Positions 35,240 through 44,286 of a DNA stretch of 64,000 bases are shown one piece after another (position 1 is the stretch's first letter; each line of letters opens with the position of its first letter). Origin of the DNA: Halogeometricum rufum (GTDB lineage: Archaea > Halobacteriota > Halobacteria > Halobacteriales > Haloferacaceae); contig NZ_FOYT01000006.1 of assembly GCF_900112175.1 (NCBI RefSeq), positions 1-64,000 of the forward strand, read 5' to 3'. A model generated the notes under the pieces. The model saw only the letters and a list, made by a program, of their open reading frames with translations. It had not been told where the DNA came from and searched no databases. The translations under genes and the position numbers were made by a program.

Positions 35240-36336
35240 CGGACGACCTCCACGTCGCGGCGGTCACCGCCCATCGGCCGCACGAGATAGTCGAACCCCT
35301 GACGCTCGCGACGGAGTCGGTGACGGTGGTCGATATCGACCCAACTGGCTTCCTCGCCCGGAACCTGAAGGCGGTTCGACAGACGCTCCGAGCGACCGAC
35401 GACCCGGGTCCGGACGTCGTCCTCTCGGACTGTCGGGGGTTCCTCGGCTTCCTCGTCGCGGCCGTCTGCGTGCTTCGCGGCGTCCCGTTCGTCTTCCGGT
35501 TCAAGGGGAACCACTGGCGGGGACTGGCCAACATGTACCAGCCGGAACGGGGTGACGGCGTCGCCACGATGGTGCGATACTACCTCACGTACGCCCTCGA
35601 CGAGGCCATCTACGCGGCGGCGTGCGGCTACGTCGTCGTCTCCGAGGAACTGAAGGAAGTGGTCGTCGAGCGAACCGGTTGTCGGCCCGAACAGGTCCGC
35701 GTCGTCCACGTCCCCCTCGTCCCGGACAGGGACGACGGGTCCGCGGCGGCGGCCAGAGAGCGCTTCGGCATCGACGAGGAGACGGTGCTGCTGACGGTGA
35801 CGAACCTCAAGTACCGCGGCAAGTACGAGGGCGTCCGCACCGTCGTCCGCGGGATGGAGTCGGTCCTCGCGGCGCACGAGGACGCCGCGTACGTCGTCGC
35901 CGGCGGCGGGTCGTACCTCGACGACGTGCGGCGAGCGGTCGACGCCGTCGCCGACCCGGCGGTTCGCGACCGAATCTACGTCGTCGGCTTCGTGGACGAC
36001 GTGGCCGACCTGTACGCACTCGCCGACGCGTTCGTCTACGTCTCGCACATCGACGGCTACCCCCGCGCGGTGCTGGAGGCGCAGCAGTCGGCGCTCCCCG
36101 CGGTGGTCAACGCGGCGCACGGCATGGTCGAACAGGTCGAGGACGGCGAGAACGGACTGGTGCTGGAGGAGGCGACGCCGGACGCCGTGGCGCGCCGCGT
36201 GACCGAACTGCTGGCGCGCGACGACCGGGTCCGGATGGGCGAGAACGCGCGCGAACGGGTTCGGACCGAGAACGACCCCGCGGCCATCGGCGACCAACTC
36301 GTCGCGGCGATGACCGGGATTATGAAGCACAAATAA
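35236..36336 (+). CDS. Family 4 glycosyltransferase
   Basis: 366 residues from the ATG that overlaps the preceding stop; the longer upstream frame is antisense-like. GT-B fold: a short N-terminal domain with VLSDCRGFLGFLVAAV, then LLTVTNLKYRGKYEGV and the donor motif HIDGYPRAVLEAQQ. The LKYRGK region replaces the more common N-R-K motif. Sugar specificity unknown. It is the last gene of the plus-strand pair and converges on a tandem-repeat region. Confidence 0.92.
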   Translation: MTDDLHVAAVTAHRPHEIVEPLTLATESVTVVDIDPTGFLARNLKAVRQTLRATDDPGPDVVLSDCRGFLGFLVAAVCVLRGVPFVFRFKGNHWRGLANMYQPERGDGVATMVRYYLTYALDEAIYAAACGYVVVSEELKEVVVERTGCRPEQVRVVHVPLVPDRDDGSAAAARERFGIDEETVLLTVTNLKYRGKYEGVRTVVRGMESVLAAHEDAAYVVAGGGSYLDDVRRAVDAVADPAVRDRIYVVGFVDDVADLYALADAFVYVSHIDGYPRAVLEAQQSALPAVVNAAHGMVEQVEDGENGLVLEEATPDAVARRVTELLARDDRVRMGENARERVRTENDPAAIGDQLVAAMTGIMKHK

Positions 36337-36368
36337 AGCGGCACCGCCGCGAGACGGCACCTCTCTTC

Positions 36369-36437
36369 TCTCGTCGGCTAGTCTCCCTCTCGTCGGTCAG
36401 TCTTTCCTTCGTCGGTCAGTCTTCCTCTCGTCAGTTA
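36369..36437. repeat. 19-bp tandem repeats between convergent genes
   Basis: About four pyrimidine-rich units of period 19 (TCTCGTCGG-TCAGTCT-like) start at 36369, 36388, 36407 and 36426. The last runs into the stop codon of the minus-strand gene. They fill nearly the whole convergent spacer, where terminators are expected. Confidence 0.8.
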
Positions 36438-38300
36438 CCCGCCGCGCGTCGCGTTGACGAGGTAGGTGTCGTAGCCGCCGTTGGCGTAGACGTGCGAGAC
36501 GGTGCCGTCGCGTTCGAGACGCGCGTAGTCCTCGGCCTCGAACCGCCAGAACTCGCGGTAGTCCGGATACATCTCCTCGTAGAATATCCGCCCGCCGCGA
36601 GTGATCAGCATGTACCTGTCGGTGTCGTAACTGGCTCCCAGCGTGTCGTGTTCGGTGTAGTTGAAGTGCGCCGGCGGCCCCTCGGTGGTGCTGGCCGGGA
36701 TGACCTCGTCCTTCGAGTAGCCCGCCGTCCCGTAGATGGCGTCTCGGAACCGGCGGAGGTTGATGCCGTACTGCGTGGTCGGGTTACTCGAGTCGCGGTA
36801 CGCCAGCGTCCACTCCGCGCCGTCGAGTTCGGCGTTCGTCACCTGGTGGTTGCTCTGGATGGCGTACGGCGAGTAATAGAGGCCGAACGTGCTGACGACG
36901 ACGAGGGCGATGAGGACGAGGTAGGCACCGACGCGGACGGCGCGCTTCCACCCCGTCGCGCGGTAGACGGCGTAGAACAGCGACCCGGCGAGCAGCGCGG
37001 CGAATATCCGCGCGAGCATGAGCGGTCGACCGAACCCGACGACGAGGTCCATCACGAGGAACGGCACCGTGACCCCGGCGAACAGGCCGAACCCGCCGAT
37101 GAACGTCGTCCGGTAGGCGTCCAGGTCGGGCCGGCGACGGAGTACCGACACGACGACCCACAGCGTGTAGAGGCCCGCGAGCGTGAGCAGGATGCCCGAC
37201 ACCCCGTACTTGACGAGGCCGATGCGTATCACGTCCAGCAGCGCCGGACTGGTCTCCGACACCGTCGAACTGTAGGAGTCGAGCGTCGACGTCCCGCTCT
37301 CGGAGCCGACGAACGTCTGCACGACGGCCTGAATCTTCTTCGTCACCTGCGAGAAGTCCAGATACCACGCCGCAAACATTCCCACGGCGAGGTGTGCGAC
37401 CGGTGCCGCGCCGACGGCGCTCCGCCAGTCGTCGGACTCGCCAACCAGTAGCTCCCGGTCGTGGAGCGCCCTCGCGATGCCGTAGACGACGAGGACGAAC
37501 AGGAGGAACAGCGTCGTCAGCGGGTGGTAGATGACCATCGCGGCGACGACGACGACGAGGGCGACGCGGACCGCCGTCGAGCGCGTCTGCTGCTCCATGA
37601 AGAACAGGTAGAGGACGAACGGGACCAGAAGGACGCTCTGCGGGTACGGCGAGGGGTTCACGTGCGCCGTGCCGCCGATGAGCAGCGTCACGAACGGCAG
37701 CGTCAACAGCGCGCGCGTCCGGTCGTACACCGACGCGACGAGGGCGAACGACGCCACCACCGAGAACAGCGAGATAACGACGGAGATGGCGTTGATGAGG
37801 TGCATCGCCTCGACGTCGCTCGCGTAGGAGAAACTCACCACGAGGAAGTGGAGGTTCGGGTAGATGTCCTCCTGTCCGGCGACGCCCGTCGCCATGATGG
37901 TCTGTATCTGTCCGACGTGGGTCAGCACGTCGCCCCGGCCGAACACCGGGTAGCCCCTGAAGTACGGGAGCAACAGCAGGAGCGCCTCGACGACGAGTAT
38001 CAGGAGGACGCCGAGTCGCCACGTGCCGTCCGTCCGCTCGCGGAAGACGTGTTCGAGGACGGCGTAGTGGCCGATGAGTAGCGCGAGAACCGCCAGCGCC
38101 CAGAAGTACCACGGGTACGCGTCGTAGATGGACATCTCGAAGGCGGGTGCCGGCGGCGTCGAGAACAGAATGTACGCGAGGACGACGACGAGGCCGAACC
38201 CGGCGGTCACGGCCCACCGCGTGTCCGCGCCGGCGAGTTTCGACAGCGCACCGGCGGCGCTGCGTCTCGACAGCGCGCCGGAGTCGCCGGTTCCGCTCAT
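36435..38300 (-). CDS. Polytopic membrane protein, GT-C glycosyltransferase-like
   Basis: 621 residues with about 11-12 membrane helices and a soluble C-terminal domain (~470-621). The first extracytoplasmic loop region carries GRGDVLTHVGQI (~121-132), resembling the acidic Asp/His catalytic loop of lipid-linked-sugar-dependent GT-C enzymes, and HPSPYPQ-like polar turns follow. I infer a glycosyltransferase or polymerase acting on the outer face with polyprenyl-linked sugar. A Wzy-like polymerase is an alternative. It is the last gene of the minus-strand run 43.8 to 36.4 kb. Confidence 0.72.
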   Translation of the reverse strand: MSGTGDSGALSRRSAAGALSKLAGADTRWAVTAGFGLVVVLAYILFSTPPAPAFEMSIYDAYPWYFWALAVLALLIGHYAVLEHVFRERTDGTWRLGVLLILVVEALLLLLPYFRGYPVFGRGDVLTHVGQIQTIMATGVAGQEDIYPNLHFLVVSFSYASDVEAMHLINAISVVISLFSVVASFALVASVYDRTRALLTLPFVTLLIGGTAHVNPSPYPQSVLLVPFVLYLFFMEQQTRSTAVRVALVVVVAAMVIYHPLTTLFLLFVLVVYGIARALHDRELLVGESDDWRSAVGAAPVAHLAVGMFAAWYLDFSQVTKKIQAVVQTFVGSESGTSTLDSYSSTVSETSPALLDVIRIGLVKYGVSGILLTLAGLYTLWVVVSVLRRRPDLDAYRTTFIGGFGLFAGVTVPFLVMDLVVGFGRPLMLARIFAALLAGSLFYAVYRATGWKRAVRVGAYLVLIALVVVSTFGLYYSPYAIQSNHQVTNAELDGAEWTLAYRDSSNPTTQYGINLRRFRDAIYGTAGYSKDEVIPASTTEGPPAHFNYTEHDTLGASYDTDRYMLITRGGRIFYEEMYPDYREFWRFEAEDYARLERDGTVSHVYANGGYDTYLVNATRGG

Positions 38301-38445
38301 GTCTCCGCCCCTCCGCAGGTCGGTTCGGTGCCCGTGGGCGACGTGCGGCGTCCGCGCGGCGAATCTGACCGCCGTCCCCGTGGGTGGTCGGTGCGCGGGC
38401 GGTGTCGTCGGTCGGTGTCGGTGTGGTCGGTCATGGGTCGAGAGT

Positions 38446-39453
38446 CTACGGTGCCGTCGCGTTCACCCAGATGTGGGTCGAACGGTACGCGTTCGCCTCC
38501 GTCGTCGTCTCCGGCGGCGTTCCCCTGTACAGCAGGAAGATGAGGCGGAGTTGCTCGCCGGTCACGGCGGAGTCGGTCGTGAGTTCGCGCTGTTGTCGGG
38601 TCGCTTCGCCCGCCGCCAGCGTCGCGGTGAAGCGGTCGAGTTCGCTCTCGGCGGCGACGGTCCGCTCGCCGTCCCGCGTCTCTATCCGCTGCAGTTCGGT
38701 GACGACGGTGTACTCGACGGTTCGCTCCTCGTGGTTCGCGATGCCCACGTACAGCGACCGCGGTTCGACCGGGTCGAGTCGCGCGGGGTACTCGTCCGCG
38801 ACGAGCGTCCCGTTCTCCCCGTTGTCGGTCAGCAGGTAGAACTCGGTGTAGCGCTCGCCGTTCTGCGGTTCCGCCAACGTCGCGCCGACGAGGCCGGCCG
38901 ACGCCAGAAGGAACACGGCAATCAGGACGTTCGTCGCCGGAATCGCGCGAAGCCCGCCGGCGGACCCGTTCGGAAGCCACGAGAGCGAGAGCCGGAACCG
39001 CTGGTGCGGCGGGAGCGTCGCCCGGCGGACCGTGGCGGCGACGAGGGCGACGGCGGCGACGACGACCAGTCCGTTCAGCACGGACGCCCGGCCGATGCCG
39101 AACTCGGTGAAGTTCAGCGCCAGGACGGTCAGCGGCGTGGCGGCCAGACTCAGTCCGACGCTGAGGACAACCCGCTCCGTCGAGGAGACGGAGGGGTGGT
39201 CCGGCGGCGCGTCGGCCGGCGACCGCGGCGCGGACCGGGCCGGAAAGAGCGCGGCGGTGAGCGCGTACCCGGGGAGCACGAAGACGAGCAGTCCCCCGAG
39301 GACGACGTGTAGCGGGTCCAGAACCGACGAGGACGCCCCCGTGACTGCGATACCGAAGACGGCGGCGGTGAGTGCGGCCGCGAGGACGAGGTCGACGAAC
39401 GTCGCCACTAGCCCGGCGTCCGTCGTCTTCGCGCGGTCGGGACGACTTACCAT
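38446..39453 (-). CDS. DUF1616 membrane protein
   Basis: 335 residues with four or five membrane helices (two near 20-70, two near 95-135, one near 175-195), then an extracellular beta domain. GERYTEFYLLTDNGENGTLVADEYP at ~200-225 is the hallmark segment of DUF1616, a family found in archaeal surface-glycan clusters. Biochemical role unknown. A 45-codon Arg-rich frame fills the 145-bp gap to the next gene and overlaps its ATG by ATGA, but is probably not a real gene. Confidence 0.83.
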   Translation of the reverse strand: MVSRPDRAKTTDAGLVATFVDLVLAAALTAAVFGIAVTGASSSVLDPLHVVLGGLLVFVLPGYALTAALFPARSAPRSPADAPPDHPSVSSTERVVLSVGLSLAATPLTVLALNFTEFGIGRASVLNGLVVVAAVALVAATVRRATLPPHQRFRLSLSWLPNGSAGGLRAIPATNVLIAVFLLASAGLVGATLAEPQNGERYTEFYLLTDNGENGTLVADEYPARLDPVEPRSLYVGIANHEERTVEYTVVTELQRIETRDGERTVAAESELDRFTATLAAGEATRQQRELTTDSAVTGEQLRLIFLLYRGTPPETTTEANAYRSTHIWVNATAP

Positions 39454-39610
39454 GAGCGGTGATACCCCGTCATCGGTCTAAAAACGTCGCCCGGCAGGAG
39501 GCGTTTAACCACCGATTGCGACGCGTTCAGGAATTCGCTACCCTGCCCGTCGGTCCGTCGCGAGACGGCGGCGGGCGACAGCCGTTCGAGACGAGTGGAT
39601 GGCGACACGG

Positions 39611-40384
39611 TCACTCGTCGAGCGGGTTCCGGCGGCCGGTGTACGCCGACGACCGACCGCCCCGCACGTACTTTCTGTAGCCCTGCAGGAGTCCGACCGT
39701 CCGCACGACCTGACTCGTCGCCGCGAACAGCGTTCCGCGGAGGGAGTCCCCGAGGTAGTTCGTCGGGACGAGCGCCTGCGTGAGTATGCGCGAGTGGACG
39801 TTCTCGCCGCGGATCAGGTAGTACGGAACCGCCTCGCGGCCGTGTCGGTAGGCCTTGCCGTAGTAGTCCAACAGCGAGTCGGCGAACGGGTGCGCGACGA
39901 CGAGGTCCGGGTCGTACCAGAAGTCGTACCGCTCGGAGATGCGGTCGGCGAGTTCGGTCTCCTCGTGTCCGTACGGCAGTCGCTCGTCGAACCCGCCCAC
40001 GTCCTCCAGCACCGACCGGCGAATCGCCATGTTGCAGCCGACCACCGTCTCCGTGACGTGCGCCTCGTCGCCCTGGTCGTACTGGTTGGAGAGGTCGCGC
40101 GTGATACGCGCGCCGGTGTCGACGATGCGGCCGGTCACCGCCGGGTGGTCGTCCAACAGCGCCGACACGCGTTCGAAGTAGCCCTCCTGCGGGTCGGAGT
40201 CGTCGTCGAGGAAGACCAGTTTGTCGGCGCTGGCCTCGCGGATGCCGGCGTTTCTGGCCGCCGAGGCGGTCGGGTCGTCCCGCAGGACGACCTCTCCCTC
40301 GACGGCCGCGGCTTCCAGTTGCTGTTCCCACCCGAACGTCGGGTCCGTTTCGAGCGTCGGAATGATGATGGAGATGTCTACCAT
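39611..40384 (-). CDS. Family 2 glycosyltransferase
   Basis: 257 residues, GT-A fold: ISIIIPTLETDP, then ASAARNAGIREASADKLVFLDDDSDPQ with the DDD metal site, then NMAIRRSVLEDVGGFDERLPYGHEETELADRI with the catalytic-base ED region. The C-terminus (~170-257) is Tyr/Arg-rich and may sit on the membrane. The short N-terminal segment between the first strand and the DxD is compressed relative to typical GT2 enzymes. Sugar unknown. Part of the minus-strand polysaccharide run. Confidence 0.9.
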   Translation of the reverse strand: MVDISIIIPTLETDPTFGWEQQLEAAAVEGEVVLRDDPTASAARNAGIREASADKLVFLDDDSDPQEGYFERVSALLDDHPAVTGRIVDTGARITRDLSNQYDQGDEAHVTETVVGCNMAIRRSVLEDVGGFDERLPYGHEETELADRISERYDFWYDPDLVVAHPFADSLLDYYGKAYRHGREAVPYYLIRGENVHSRILTQALVPTNYLGDSLRGTLFAATSQVVRTVGLLQGYRKYVRGGRSSAYTGRRNPLDE

Positions 40385-40547
40385 GTCTTCTCTCTGGTTC
40401 GTGTCGAACTGCCGGGTCGGGCCGCGACGGGGGGTCGCGACCGCTCTCGGTCGAATGGTAGGGAAGACGAAGCATTGTTATGAGCGGCATATGCTCTCGC
40501 CTCCCCTCGGAGACGCCGCCGCCCGCCCCACGGTGCCGATAGCGGCG

Positions 40548-42518
40548 TCACGGCGGCGTCTCCGGGAGCCCGCGCTCCGTCCCGTCCAGCGTCAGCGTCG
40601 CCGGACCGTCGTCGTCGCACTCGACGGCCACGGCGTCGTACGGTCGCGTCGAGAGCAGGAAGCCGAACGAGACGTCCGCCCCCGACGCGCCGAGCGTGAG
40701 CGACTCCCGTTCGACCTCGGTCAGGAACGCCGGATAGTACGGGCTGGTGCCGACCGTCGCCTCGTCCGCGTCGAGGGGGGACAGATACGCCAGCGGCTCG
40801 TTCCGGCCGTCCTCGCCGTCGCCGTGGCCGTCGGTCCCGTCGTCGTCGGCGCGCAGGGCGAACGCGGACGGAACGGCGGACGCGGTGGTGTCGGCGGACG
40901 CGGTCGTGTCCACCGCGACCGACGGGTCGACGTGGAGTCGGCTGTGGACGGGTCGGGGTTCGCTCGCGGTGACGCGGTCCCAGACCAGCCACCAGCCGTC
41001 GTCCGCGTAGATGCGGCGTCGGTGGCCGTAGGCGTCGGGTCCGCCGCCCGCACGGCGGTAGGCGCCGTCGAACACGGTCACGCCGTCCGCGACGCCGTAC
41101 TCGACCGTCGGCTCGAACCGCCGGCCCATCAGGTAGCTCCCGGCGATGGGAATCGGCTCCACGTCGCCGTACTGAACCGTGTTGTGCGCGGCGACGCTCC
41201 GCGTGTGCTGTCGCTTCTCGGTCGGCGCGTACTCGTACGTCCCGGTGTCCGTGAGGACGGGCCGGCCGTCCGCCCACAGCAGAATCGAGAGGTGGTCGTT
41301 GTGCGAGTGCGCCGGCAGGTGCCGCGGGCCGATTCCCCCGGCGTCGACGAGGAGGGCGTCCTCGCCCCGCCCGAGCCAGTAGTACCCCGAGTCGGGGAGC
41401 GCCGTCGTCGTCGACGGCCCGGGGTCCACGCCGACCGCACTCGCGTACCGGAGGCAGGCCCGGAGCGACAGCGACTCGCCGTGGACGGCGTCGTTGAGAA
41501 GCGGCAGTTCCCCGTCCGGCGGTTCGATAGCCCGGAGGAACCGGGTCCCGCGCTCGGCGGCGTCGCGAATCGCCGCCGGCGGGGTGCGCCCGTACCGTCG
41601 GAGCAGGTCCAGCGCGGTCAGATACCGGGTCAGCGTCTGGACGTGGTACATCGGACTCAGCTCGAAGTGGCCGCCGTCGGGCAGGAACTGGTCGGCGGCG
41701 TCGCACAGGACGTTCACGCCCGTCTCGACCCACGGGTCGCCGGCGTCGTCCACCAGCAGTCCCGCGATGACGAGGGCGACGCCGTTCTCGATGAGGTGGT
41801 TGCCGCCGACGTCGTGTTCGACGTGGTTCGCGAGGAAACTCGCGTTCCGGTGGAGGAGGCGATGCAACCGCGCGGCGAGGGCGGGGTGTCCCTCGTCGGC
41901 GCTGAGCCACGCGTAGTACCGAGCGACGTTCATGAGCCTGAACGACACCGAGTGCGGCGTCCACGCGCGCCGCAGGTACGCCTCGGTTCCGATGTCGGTG
42001 CCGTCGTCCGCTTGCCAGTCGGCGAGCCACCACGGGAACGTCTCGGTGGCGGCCGGGCAGTCTGTCGGGTCGTCGTGTCCGAGGTACGCGCCCTTGAGGA
42101 ACTCGAAGCCGTGGAACTTCAGCGCCCACAGCGCCGGCGGTTCGTACACGGCTTCGCCGTGCCACCCGACGCCGTCGCCGTCCTCGACGCGGACGGTGCG
42201 GTCGAGGAAGGTGACGTCGCCGTCGGTGGCCTCGGCGGCGCGCGCCCGGAACGTCGCACGCTCGTCCGCCGAGAGGCTCCGACGGAGTATCGCCGTGTTC
42301 GCGCGGAGCGGTCCCGGCGAGCAGGTGAGTCGCTCGGGAACGCGGCTGTCGTACCGGGCGTCGAAGTCGACGGGGAGCGGGGGGACGACGGCGTGACGGA
42401 CCTTCCGCTCGGCGACGCCGACGAGCTGTCTCGGTTCCATGTTCGCCGCCGTGTGAAACAGCAACGGCAGCGTCTGACCGTCGACGAGACGGGCCAGTCG
42501 CGACTGCAGGTCACTCAC
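40548..42518 (-). CDS. Heparinase II/III-family polysaccharide lyase-like protein
   Basis: 656 residues from a GTG at 42518. The N-terminal two thirds form an alpha/alpha toroid (YYAWLSADEGHPALAARLHRLLHRN; VEHDVGGNHLIENGVALVIAG), and the C-terminal part is the heparinase II/III beta-sandwich with LPAHSHNDHLSILLWADGRPVLTDTGTYEY, which supplies the catalytic His. An acidic inserted loop (~570-600) precedes the end. No signal peptide is seen. The family cleaves uronic-acid-containing polysaccharides by beta-elimination. In bacterial operons such lyases trim or edit the nascent polymer; that role is inferred here. Confidence 0.85.
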   Translation of the reverse strand: MSDLQSRLARLVDGQTLPLLFHTAANMEPRQLVGVAERKVRHAVVPPLPVDFDARYDSRVPERLTCSPGPLRANTAILRRSLSADERATFRARAAEATDGDVTFLDRTVRVEDGDGVGWHGEAVYEPPALWALKFHGFEFLKGAYLGHDDPTDCPAATETFPWWLADWQADDGTDIGTEAYLRRAWTPHSVSFRLMNVARYYAWLSADEGHPALAARLHRLLHRNASFLANHVEHDVGGNHLIENGVALVIAGLLVDDAGDPWVETGVNVLCDAADQFLPDGGHFELSPMYHVQTLTRYLTALDLLRRYGRTPPAAIRDAAERGTRFLRAIEPPDGELPLLNDAVHGESLSLRACLRYASAVGVDPGPSTTTALPDSGYYWLGRGEDALLVDAGGIGPRHLPAHSHNDHLSILLWADGRPVLTDTGTYEYAPTEKRQHTRSVAAHNTVQYGDVEPIPIAGSYLMGRRFEPTVEYGVADGVTVFDGAYRRAGGGPDAYGHRRRIYADDGWWLVWDRVTASEPRPVHSRLHVDPSVAVDTTASADTTASAVPSAFALRADDDGTDGHGDGEDGRNEPLAYLSPLDADEATVGTSPYYPAFLTEVERESLTLGASGADVSFGFLLSTRPYDAVAVECDDDGPATLTLDGTERGLPETPP

Positions 42519-42554
42519 GGTCCACCACGGCTGGCTGCTGGCCTCGCATCGCCG

Positions 42555-43844
42555 TCAGTCGCCTCCCACGAGTTCTCTGACGTGCCCGTCGAGGCGCTCG
42601 GCGATTCGTCGCCGGTCGTACCGGGTCCGGACGTACTCGTGTCCGTTCGCGCCCATGTCGGTCCGCATCGCCTCGTCGGCGAGCAGTCTGTCGAACGCGG
42701 CGGCGATTTCGCGGGGGTCGTTGTCCACGTGGATTCCGCCGCCGGACTCCCGGACGAACCGTTCGAGTTCGCCGCAACCGGTGACGACGATCGGCAGTCC
42801 GCAGCCGAAGTACTCGTACACCTTCGTCGGCATGGCGTACGCCAGTTCCTCGTCGCGGACGAGCGGTGCGATGCCGATGTCCGACTCCGACAGCAGGTCC
42901 GGAATCTCCTCGCGCGGAATCGGTTCGACGAACTCCACGCGGTCCTCCAGTCCCTCCTCGGCGGCGATTCGCTTGAGTCGCGGCACGGTGTCGCCGCCGC
43001 CGACGAGGCGGAGCACCGCGTCGTGCGAGACGAGCTTCATCGCGCGGATGCACGATTCGAGGTCCTGCGCGTGCCCGATGTTGCCGACGTAGACGATAGA
43101 CGGCCGGCCCGTCGACTCCGACCCCGTCGCCGGTTCGGACTCGGAACCGCCCGCGGGGACGGAGATGGCCTCCGACTCGGCCGTCGGTTCGGATTCGACG
43201 CCGAACCGCGACATGTCGACGCCGTTCGGGACGACGACGACCTTCTCGCGCAACTCCTCGCCGTACTGTTCGCACAGCGCCTCTCCGAGCATCTCCGTCG
43301 TCACGGCGACGGTGTCGCCCGTCCGGAGCACCCGTCGCTGGAACGCCCGACTCGACCGTTCCAGTATCCCGCCCTCGCCGATGAAGCCGAGCGAGACGGA
43401 GGCGTCTATCCACAGGTCCCGCACGTCGACGACCCACCGGGTGCCGGTGAGCGACGGCACGAACCCGGCCATGCCGGTGAAGATGGGCGGCGTCGTCGTG
43501 AGCACCACGTCGTACTTGCGGCTGTTGAACAGCAGCCACAGCGTCGCGTGGAGGGCGAACGTGATGTAGTAGGCGAGGCGGGAGAGGACGCTCGGGTCGG
43601 ACGTGGTCGGCTGCCAACTCCAGATTCGATTGACGTTCACCCCGTCGATGGTGTTCGACTCCGACCGGTACCACTGCTGGTCGAACTCGCCGTGCGGGAA
43701 GCTCGGCGGGGGCGCGAGTACGTCCACCTCCCACCCGATGGCGTCGAGGTTCTTCGTCATGTCAGTCATCCGAGAGGCGTGGCCGCTCGTGTCCGGGGGA
43801 AAGTGCTGGGAGACGACGACGATTCGTCTGTCCGACTCGCTCAT
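42555..43844 (-). CDS. Family 4 glycosyltransferase
   Basis: 429 residues from the MSESDRR ATG at 43844; an ATG at 43853 adds three residues. GT-B fold of the WbuB/L-fucosamine-transferase-like type: VVSQHFPPDTSGHASRMTDMTKNL, VWDVRDLW-type VVDVRDLWIDAS, VVVPNGVD, and donor-site RDEELAYAMPTKVYEYFGCGLPIV. An acidic Glu/Ser insertion (~215-245) splits the two domains. Such enzymes usually add amino sugars to polyprenyl-linked glycans. It is the first gene of the five-gene minus-strand run; heparinase follows after 36 bp. Confidence 0.9.
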   Translation of the reverse strand: MSESDRRIVVVSQHFPPDTSGHASRMTDMTKNLDAIGWEVDVLAPPPSFPHGEFDQQWYRSESNTIDGVNVNRIWSWQPTTSDPSVLSRLAYYITFALHATLWLLFNSRKYDVVLTTTPPIFTGMAGFVPSLTGTRWVVDVRDLWIDASVSLGFIGEGGILERSSRAFQRRVLRTGDTVAVTTEMLGEALCEQYGEELREKVVVVPNGVDMSRFGVESEPTAESEAISVPAGGSESEPATGSESTGRPSIVYVGNIGHAQDLESCIRAMKLVSHDAVLRLVGGGDTVPRLKRIAAEEGLEDRVEFVEPIPREEIPDLLSESDIGIAPLVRDEELAYAMPTKVYEYFGCGLPIVVTGCGELERFVRESGGGIHVDNDPREIAAAFDRLLADEAMRTDMGANGHEYVRTRYDRRRIAERLDGHVRELVGGD

Positions 43845-44286
43845 CGTCGGCACTCCTCGTTGCCCGTCCGTTCCCGCGACGCGTTTCGACCCTGCCGCGC
43901 GCGCAGCGCCGAAGGCGGCATCCCCAGTTGCCTGCCGTGATTGTGACTCATCTACGGGGATATGCGATATGATTCCTGTTTGTTAATTCGCACCTACTTT
44001 GTTTTCCAGCTGACCAAGTGCGGGGTAGGGCCCTCGTTCCGGGGAAAACCCGGCGCGCCCCGGATTCTGGGTTTCGCGGTCGAACGCGGGCGGACTCGGG
44101 AGTTGTTATCAGCTTTGGCCGCCGTTCAGTCCGGGTTTAGACTGATTAACTAACTGGCTAAAATTACAACTGACCGGAAACATGAGCGATACAGTTCCGT
44201 TCGGTAGGTTTCCGGAGGCTCCAGTCGAGCGACTGCTCGGGGGTGCCGACGAGTCGCGCGGACGACGCGGGAGGGTGAGTCGGTAG
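43845..44286. other. Divergent intergenic region with promoters and leader frame
   Basis: 442 bases between the minus-strand glycosyltransferase run and the flippase. AT-rich segments near 43965-44010 and 44135-44166 (GGGTTTAGAC, CTAAAATTA) are candidate promoters for the two directions. A 34-codon frame (44182-44283, TAG at 44284-44286) abuts and is in frame with the flippase ATG. GGGAGGGTGAG before that ATG resembles a Shine-Dalgarno sequence and supports the downstream start. Confidence 0.5.

Noticed and set aside
38297..38434. 45-codon Arg-rich frame overlapping the GT-C-like gene by ATGA
   Set aside because: Highly basic, repeat-derived sequence; the overlap can arise by chance because ATGA contains a stop in the next frame.
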